Assembly: GCA_032690845.1 (NCBI GenBank)
Contig: CM064427.1
Location: forward strand, 14,395,501 to 14,459,500
Length of the DNA stretch: 64,000 nt
Origin: Eleusine coracana subsp. coracana
Lineage: Eukaryota > Streptophyta > Magnoliopsida > Poales > Poaceae
Direction of reading: 5' to 3'
The notes under the pieces are model-generated. The model was not told where the DNA came from and did not search any database. It saw nothing but the letters and a program-made list of their open reading frames with translations. Shown here in pieces: positions 57,341-64,000 of the stretch. Position numbers and translations under genes: made by a program. How positions within the stretch are numbered: position 1 is the first letter of the stretch; every line of letters begins with the position of its first letter.

Positions 57341-58406
57341 TGTTGGTGGCCGATAAAACCCAAAATTGGCCACCAACCATCGAAAAATGCAAGGTAAAGA
57401 CCAAAGTTTAATAAATATTTGTTTAAACTAATAAAGTTACATGAGTTTTGGTGAAATATGTATTTGTAGGCATAAGAGAGCCAAAATATGCAATAACATG
57501 AAGAAACGCCTCGTCGGCCGATCACGACTATGAAACAGCCGTTTTCACCGGCCGACAGGGTCGTTTTCAGGCTGAAATCACGAACCGCACGACAGGGTAT
57601 ATATGGCTGAAATCAGCCACTTGACTCATTAACCAGAATCGTTTTTCAGGCTTAACATCTGACCCGGCCGGTTTTGCAAAAACACTTCACTGTGATGCCG
57701 TTTTCTCCTCTCGGATTAAGAATGATGAAATATGGCTAACGAAAAGAAGGCCAAACAAGTGGCCTAATTGGGAGAAGTCAAGGCGCGGCGCCTAAGTTGA
57801 CGCTTGCTGGATTTGCATTCGTCCCCATGGGCTGTGTGGTAGGCGGCAGGTGGTGACAGTCCTGTCCGTCACTTTTGTAATCCACCATATTCGGGAAGTC
57901 TCAAGCAAGGTTGTCTAGCAATAGCGTAATCACTAGTACTGAGGTTAGTTACCGACCCATATTAGTGGAATGTTTTCGTGCCCCGAAGTGAGCTAACAGG
58001 TGAAAGACTCGAGGCTATACCAAGAAATTGGTGCAAGCACTCAACCCGAGTAACTAGGATTTGACTCTTGACTTAGATATATTAGAAAAATATATATTTT
58101 TAGGAATCTTATACTTAGACTCACTGTCCTCCCGACTAGCTTAACCGATCTCTTTGTTTATCTTAGTGTGGATTTCTCCTGTGTTGCTACCCCCACTCTT
58201 ATTATTGAATATCCTTACCCCGTCTTTGGTCAGTTGGTATAATTCTGTTAGTTATATCTTTGTTAAACCAAGATAATCTTACGCCTAGCTTACTTGAGGA
58301 AAATAAATATGATACCTTGGAATACTCCCGGGTGAAAGGCTACAATGGTGTTTCGTGTGCTTGTAGATTAATTTATTTTATTCTTAAAGCATAACAAACG
58401 CCAACA
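57341..58406 (+). mobile_element. E 5' LTR
   Basis: TGTTGGTGGCCG to CGCCAACA, with a 6-bp terminal inverted repeat TGTTGG/CCAACA, 1,066 bp. An alternative end is 58474 (AAGCA), just before the second PBS-like site. A weak TATATAT lies at 57598. CGGCC-rich words are frequent. Confidence 0.72.
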
Positions 58407-58478
58407 ATCATTTCAGGCGCCGTATCAAGAATAGAGATGTTCTTGATACGATGTTATGAAGTGTCAACAAGCATTTTT
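58407..58478 (+). repeat. Duplicated LTR-end/PBS area with a hairpin
   Basis: After CCAACA comes ATCATTTCAGGCGCCGTATC, a damaged PBS-like stretch. Then GTATCAAGAA...TTCTTGATAC (58421-58450) forms a perfect 10-bp stem, and TCAACAAGCATTTT leads to the good PBS. Confidence 0.6.
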
Positions 58479-58496
58479 GGCGCTGTTGCCGGGGAA
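58479..58496 (+). other. E primer-binding site (Asp-type)
   Basis: TGGCGCTGTTGCCGGGGA is one base from TGGCGCCGTTGCCGGGGA, the site usual in Athila elements and attributed to tRNA-Asp. Confidence 0.8.
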
Positions 58497-58753
58497 GCAA
58501 TAGGCAAAGATTACGGAAATTTAACATTGATATTTCTACCAAGAAGTTACCACTTTCCTTTGTGGGCTTACCCTTGTTCTATTTATTTGTGGTGTAAACA
58601 GGATGCTTTAGGACTAGTTTCGACCTACCAGACAATTACCACAATGATCCGAAGGCTTTGTTGAGGAGAGTGCACCAACGACTCACCCCTCCTGGGCCTA
58701 GACTTGCTCTTGAAGCACCTCCGATCATACAAGCTCAGTAGCAAGATCCGTCT

Positions 58754-59720
58754 ATGTCCGCTGAACCAACCATGGCTGAGAAGACAATCTGTGACTACTC
58801 TTCCCCGTCTGCAGACAACATCCGCACCGGTCCGAACCCGAACATGGGGAACGGAAGCTATGAGCTGAAGCCGGCCTTAATCAACATGGTTTTGGCCAAT
58901 CCTTTCTGTGGCAAGGCATGGGAAGACGCAAACGCCCACCTCCAACAATTCTTGGCAGTGTGCAGCACTTTCATCATGAGGGACGTGACCCCTAAATCCA
59001 TTCGCCTTCGCCTTTTCCCCTTCTCACTTTTGGGGAAGGCCAAGCGGTGGTTCTACAGCAATCAAGAAGAACTCACCACATGGGACAAGTGCTCCAACGC
59101 CTTCCTTGCCAAATCCTTCCCGCTAGGCAAAACCAACGCCCTGTGGAACAAAATTTCAAGCTTTCAACAGCTAACCGATGAAAGCATCCCTGAGGCATGG
59201 GAACACTTCCAAGAGTACACTTTGGCGTGCCTATATCATGGAATGCAAGATTGGTTGTTGATCCAAAGCTTTTACCATGGGCTCAACCGCCCCGCTCGTG
59301 AGGACCTAGATGCAGCTGCTGGAGGTTCTTTCTTCTCCCTGAAGGTCAAAGAAGCTCAAACTCTCATTGAAAAGATGGCCGCCAACTATAGTGGCTATGA
59401 TGAGAGGCAGAGCCAGCTGCAGCCCAAGATGAGGGGAGTCCACCAAGTTGATGGTATTGACATGCTAGCAATCAAGATGGATCAACTTTTGAAGAAGATG
59501 GATTCACCACAGACTGCCCAGTGCTTAGACTCTTGCACGACTTGCGAAGTCCGTGACAATGTTGGACACACGGGTAGCCACTGCCCAAAAACCTAGGAAG
59601 AAGAAGTAAACTACCTCAACAACAACAACAACAACAACCGGTTTAGGCCCCACACGAACAACTTCATATGGGAGTCCAAGACAAACCTCTCCTTTGACAA
59701 AAAATACGGGTAACTCTAGA
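58754..59720 (+). pseudogene. E gag, lightly broken
   Basis: ATG 58754 opens 280 residues to the stop at 59594-59596. The frame is also coding-like upstream (NYHNDPKALLRRVHQRLTPP) beyond a stop near 58739, so the real start lay earlier. The gag core (residues about 30-210) has ANPFCGKAWEDANAHLQQFL, LGKAKRWFYSNQEELTTWDK and FYHGLNRPAREDLDAAAGGS. A zinc-knuckle-like CTTCEVRDNVGHTGSHC ends it. After the stop, an Asn run encoded by CAA repeats (59619-59637) and NRFRPHTNN follow. It would be the capsid protein of E. Confidence 0.83.
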
Positions 59721-61113
59721 AACTTCACTCATAATGAACCTTCCTTCCGTGATCTTGTTCTAGGACAATCTAAAATCAATGAAAATATTAGCAAAAAATT
59801 TATTGCCACTGATAAAGTCTTAGAAAATATAGACTCTCACATGGAAGCTTTCAATACCTCTATGCAAAACCAGCTTAGTCATAACAAAATGTTAGAAACA
59901 CAAATTGCTTAGCTGGCCGCTTCTATTGTTAAGCCTAACTCAGGCAAGCTCCCCAGTCAGCCGGAAGCTAGCCCTAAGGAAAATGCTAATGCTGTCACAA
60001 CTAGAGGTGGAAAATCTACACAGGATCCGCCAAATCCTAACAATGCAGGGAAGGACAGGGAACCCAATGCAGAGTTAGAGGATGAAGAAGAAATTGAAGT
60101 TGAGGAAACAAAGGCGCCTCTCAAGAAGGCACCACATGAGTTCTATGATACCCCGGTGTTGCCATTTCCCACTCGTCAGAGGAAGCCTACAGTGGATGAA
60201 CAATTTAGGAAGTTTGTGGAGGTAATAAAGAAATTATATGTCAACATACCCCTACTTGATGCTATGCAAGTTCCTACCTACTCCAAGTACCTAAAGGACA
60301 TCCTCAACAACAAACACCCAATACCGTCCACGAAGATTGTCAAATTAATAGAGGAATGCAGTGCCGCCATCTTAAACTCCCTCCCAGAAAAGAAGCGAGA
60401 TCCGGAATGCCCAACCATCCCATGTTCCATTGGGATGCAACAATTCAACAACGCCCTTTGTGATTTGGGAGCAAGCATGAGCGTTATGCCGAAGGTGGTG
60501 TATGACAAACTTAATGTCAATTCATTGTCCCCTACAGCAATGTGCTTGCAGCTCGCTGACCAATCAGTCTGTTACCCGGTGGGTATCGCGGAGGACATGC
60601 CCGTGAAGATAAGGATCTGCCTCGTTCGTGTGGACTTTGTGGTGCTGGACATGGAGGCTGATGTAAAGACACCACTTATACTAGGAAGGCCATTCCTCAG
60701 CACCACAAATGCCAACATTGATGTTGGGGCTGGAGAAATCCACCTTAATATTAATTGGAACGAAGAGAAGTTTGCCTTCAAGCCTCGAACGGAACAATGC
60801 AATCAGATTTACATCTTTTATGGCTAAATATCCTAACACGGTGCAGAAAATTGAGTTGTACTGAATCCCACCAAAATCGGGTGCACCTGTGGTAAAAGTC
60901 AAGAGCGCACCACTGCTGCCCAAGAAGAAGAACGAGCCACAGGAAATGAAGAAAAAGGTCCCCGCCAAGCCAAACAAAATCAAACAAGTATGGCGGAAGA
61001 AAGAAGTTGCACCGATCATAGAAAATTCTCCATCCATGAAAGGCACCATAAAAAACTTAACGCGGAGAATGACTTGTTCGAGACAAAAAATCCGGACCCT
61101 CGTCAGAAGGTAA
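59694..61113 (+). pseudogene. E gag-protease linker and protease
   Basis: It starts in an open frame after a shift (SFRDLVLGQSKINENISKKF), with one stop at 59910, an acidic linker (EDEEEIEVEE) and the long frame 60156-60827. Protease: QQFNNALCDLGASMSVMPKV with DLGA as active site (known in Athila proteases in place of D(S/T)GA), LADQSVCYPVGIAEDMPVKI and TPLILGRPFLSTTNANIDVG. A stop ends it at 60827 and a Lys-rich tail (60889-61113) follows in another frame. RT would be expected next but is not found. Confidence 0.82.
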
Positions 61114-61189
61114 CAGATATTTATCCCCCTATCTCTTGTACATACGACCGAATTAGTTTGCTTTCATTCTTTAACCATTAAATTAGGCT

Positions 61190-61545
61190 GAATTTTTTTT
61201 TGACTCGGCCAAATTTGCTGGCCGGGAGGTCAAAATTCATCAAAAAATGACCATATGGGTGATGATCCAGGGCTCTAACCTAGCCAATCAGTTTTCAGCA
61301 TCCGAGAGGTCATTTTTCATGAAAAATGACCACCCGGCTAGGTAACTTTTAAGTTGCCCAGAATCTAACCCAGCTAGTCAATTTTCAGCACACGGGAGGT
61401 CATTTTTGGTGAGAAATGATCACCCGGCTAGGTAATTTTTAAGCCATCTAGCCTGAAATAATCCAGTCCAATTTCAGCACCCAGGAGGTCATTTTTCATG
61501 AAATGACCAGCCGGCTGGGTCATTTCAGTGCCACCCCGCCAGGTC
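61190..61545. repeat. Tandem about 91-bp repeats with a palindromic core
   Basis: Three clear units (starting near 61275, 61365 and 61456) and a weaker one before them. Each has TTTTCAGCA...GAGGTCATTTTT, a mirrored AAAAATGACC half, CCCGGCTAGGTAA and TTTTTAAG. The best core, GGTCATTTTTCATGAAAAATGACC at about 61309, is a perfect palindrome. Confidence 0.75.
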
Positions 61546-62330
61546 TACCGCTCGACAAGCCATGCCGCCCGGCCAAGGGTTTTCTTGTATTCCCTGCTAT
61601 TCTAATGCAGGGATGATGGCCATGTGTGAAGGAAGTGTACCCAGCCTTTCCTTTATAAGAATAAAATGCTCACCAAAGGCCCCCACAATGAGTAAAAGTA
61701 AATGAAAGAGGGCCACACATGTCACCTCACTCTTTCACCTCCCACAGTCACCTCCCATCCTACTCCCCTAGGCCTCATGAGTGGCAGAATACTCATTGCA
61801 AACATACAACTTTGGCCATCCCATCACTCTATCCTTGCTCCCTACAATCTCAACACATTTCTGAACAAAGTGAGCAAGTGAATCACATGGCACATGGACC
61901 TAGCCCTCTCCCATCACCACCAAAGCAATAATGGAGCAAGTGGAGGAAAAAGGGCTGCCGGCCGGCGTGGGCTGCCCCCCGGCATGTGCCACCGCCCGAC
62001 CTGCAAAATTTTCCCTAAGGCTCCCTCTCAAGCCTATAAATACCGGGCGCCCTCTCACTCTTTTCTCAACCCCTCAGCCTTCAGCTAAAACTTCATTTCT
62101 CCATCACAACTCTCTCCCTTACTCACTCCACTAGTGTGCTTAGTAAGTGCACTTTCAACTTAGGAGTAAAAGTGTGCTGCAATAAAACCAACTAGAGGAA
62201 ATTTTGCTCTTGCACGTTGTGAACTACTAACACTTGGACTACTAACCGAACGATTAACCACTAACTACTATATCATATTGTCCTTCGGGTATTGTGTCCA
62301 AGTAACCCTTTTGCAAGAATGACCAACATT
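61546..62330 (+). promoter_or_regulatory. Promoter-like or LTR-like stretch before the ORF1-like gene
   Basis: CT/CA-rich DNA, then CCTATAAATACCGGG (TATA box at 62034-62041) followed by a CT-rich leader with ACTCTTTTCTC and CTCTCTCCCTTACTC. Together with the repeats before it, it could be the 5' LTR of another Athila-type element ending near ATGACCAACA (62325), or an internal promoter. No second LTR copy is in the window to decide. Confidence 0.5.
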
Positions 62331-62456
62331 TGGTGGGGCCTCTACATCAAGTGCAGCAGCAGCTCAAGTCGTGGGAGGCGTACCCCAAGCGAGCGCTCAG
62401 AAGCTGAACACTCGGAGGCTGCCTAAGGGCAAGCTCCAAGCTACCACTCAGAATCA

Positions 62457-63900
62457 ATGTCCATATCCGAGGCTGCAATGATAGAAAGTGAACGACGAGG
62501 AGGAGATGAAGGATTTGAGAAGTTAATGGAGAGTGAAGAGAACATGGTGTTTAACAACTTCGACAACCAAAGCAAGTTCACCGCCATTCGAGACCGGGAG
62601 TTCATGACCACAACTTCCTCGAGAGAATCAACGTCCTCGCTGATTTTGATTACGCACTCAACACGACCGGATGGTATGATTTCTATCGCCTCGAAGAATA
62701 TGGTTCTAAATGGCTCACTATCGAATTTCTTTGCACTTTGAAAGTTCATACCCATGAATCAAATAAAACAGGCACTCTCTATGATTTTCATTGTTTTGGT
62801 GAAACATATGATTGGTCCTTAAAAGAAATTAGTGCATATCTTGGTTTTGACTGTAAGGCGGCCTTAGACATTGATAAACTTAAAGATTTCACACCACAAG
62901 GACTTTGGGCAAAGATAGGAAATCCTGTTACGGGGCAGGAACGCCCTAGTGACATTCACAACCCATCGCTCCGTATAATTCACAGTTTTATCACTCACTA
63001 CTTAACCCCTCGGGGTGATGTACGTTTAATGAATAGTTTGGATAAATCCTATCTCCATGCTGTAATCAAAAAGATTAAAACGAACCCCACATTTTTCCTC
63101 ATCAACCATTGGCTCACCTTAGCATTCAGACATCAAGGACTCATTACTTTTACCCTTTTTGTCACTAGAATTGCTATAAAGGTCGGTGCACTTCACGGAG
63201 CTAGAATAGATCATCTCCCTAGCGGTCCTTTGCTAGGAGAATATCATTTCTTGCAAGCCCACTTGTTGAAAGAGGAAAACAATAAGTACTTCATGCTTTA
63301 TCCGGGGTATGACACAGAGATTGAATTGCCTAACCCCTAGCTCACTATTATTGGTAAAAAGAACTTTGTGTACAAATTGCAAGCTCCCTTGCAGCGTGCA
63401 AGACATAGTGTTTCAGGGGATAGGCCAAGAACAAGAGCACAACTCCGACGAGCAGAACAACAACACGAAACAGCCATGAACACACCTTAACCGGGTACTT
63501 CGGGAAACTCCCAATACCATTGGGAGCAACCACAGTTTCCCGGATTTGCTAGTTCAGCAACACACTACACTACCTCCTCCTATGAAGAGTACGAACCTTC
63601 CAATCCCTATGGGACAGGAAGTTACCATCAACCCCATGGAGGTATAGGCACTTGTCGTTCTGCCAGATTCACATCATACAACTTTTCGGAGTTGCAAGAA
63701 GATATGCAATACTTGGCTGCCAATGCTTATGAGACCAACATGCGAACTCAAGAAATACAAGCAGCCATAAGGAGAGAACAAGAATGGTAGCAGCAAGCGT
63801 CAGAACAACTTTAGACAAACATCTACATGATGGATCAATTGTTCGTCCATTTCAACATCGAGTATCAACCGCCGCAGTGAACGCCATCTAAGCTTAAGTC
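62457..63900 (+). pseudogene. Athila ORF1-like gene, partial and broken
   Basis: ATG 62457 opens NFDNQSKFTAIRDREF; a shift near 62600 moves to the frame of DFDYALNTTGWYDFYRLEEY, WLTIEFLCTLKVHTHES and SLKEISAYLGFDCKAALDID, open to 63340. After a TAG it continues KNFVYKLQAPLQRARHSVSG, a Gln/Tyr-rich tail and MRTQEIQAAIRREQEW, with stops near 63488, 63788 and 63811. The TLEFL-type motif followed by an LGF helix agrees with the Athila ORF1 family (Pfam ATHILA ORF-1) as I remember it; function unknown. It ends just before CTAAGCTTGGGGAGG (63911), a purine-rich stretch like Z's PPT. Confidence 0.6.
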
Positions 63901-64000
63901 TTGCAAAGACCTAAGCTTGGGGAGGTACCCAAACCAAGGTGCGCCACTTGTTCTATCTTCTCTCCCTCTTCCTCTAGTTGAGTTGTTTTGATTTTAGAAA
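63901..64000. other. Window end after the ORF1-like gene
   Basis: It contains the purine-rich CTAAGCTTGGGGAGGTACCC (63911) and then CT-rich DNA. The stretch is too short to tell whether an LTR follows. Confidence 0.4.

Larger units (their letters stand above)
57341..64000 (+). mobile_element. Element E: Athila-like Ty3/gypsy retrotransposon, 5' part
   Basis: LTR, PBS, gag and protease follow in order on +, then palindromic repeats, a promoter-like or LTR-like stretch and an ORF1-like gene to the window end. RT and integrase are not in the window. Either the part from about 61190 is a second element inserted in or next to E, or E is a non-autonomous Athila with gag-pro and ORF1 only. Confidence 0.7.

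Noticed and set aside
57046..57525. 159-residue minus frame across the E LTR start
   Set aside because: It spans the border of two unrelated sequences (unassigned DNA and LTR) and has no recognisable features.
59619..59638. CAA microsatellite as a separate repeat feature
   Set aside because: Short, and it reads as an Asn run inside gag; mentioned there only.

Overview
The window is plant nuclear DNA, almost certainly from a grass (Poaceae). It consists almost entirely of nested LTR retrotransposons, and I see no intact host gene, rRNA, tRNA or CRISPR. The grass assignment rests on remembered family style (Athila, Tat and Tekay/Del type Ty3/gypsy proteins, CG-rich LTRs); the species cannot be named.

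Layout. (Z) 1-7000: 3' half of an Athila-like Ty3/gypsy element on +, with broken pol, a 3' coiled-coil ORF, a PPT and the 3' LTR. 7001-7595: unassigned, with a possible decayed gene on minus. (A) from 7596: a Tat-like Ty3/gypsy element on + (5' LTR, PBS, gag), interrupted at 10564-19182 by (B), a second Tat-like copy in the opposite orientation with both LTRs. B has lost its integrase and carries a solo LTR (15212-16134, TSD TTATC). A resumes at 19183 with gag end, protease, RT, two RNase H domains and half an integrase. It is cut at 23241 by (C), a non-autonomous element with initiator-Met-type PBS, a chimeric ORF and a rearranged LTR-interior-LTR-interior structure, 23241-28470. Next comes a minus-strand, intron-containing gene remnant (28471-29517 and 55986-56567), probably of plant-mobile-domain type. 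It lies where Tat elements carry an antisense gene, so it probably belonged to A.

(D) 29518-55985 is a Tekay/Del-type chromovirus on minus. It is complete in outline (TSD TGGAG, two LTRs of about 3.4 kb, PBS, gag-pol with chromodomain, PPT) and sits in an exon of that remnant. Its 5' LTR is split by a 14,685-bp insertion (38381-53065, TSD CCCAC). This insertion is a head-to-tail array with twelve periods of about 1,148 bp, each made of the last 590 bp of a C-family LTR plus 558 bp of PBS-containing leader. The array is capped on the left by a full LTR start and on the right by a normal LTR end. It is the most unusual object in the window.

(E) 57341-64000: an Athila-like element on + (LTR, PBS, gag, protease). 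It is followed by 91-bp palindromic repeats, a promoter-like or LTR-like stretch, and an Athila ORF1-like gene running to the window edge.

None of the pol genes is intact; all carry stops or frameshifts. Several junctions keep exact target-site duplications, so the order of events can be read: A, then B inside A and C next to it; the solo LTR inside B; D inside the antisense gene; the array inside D.
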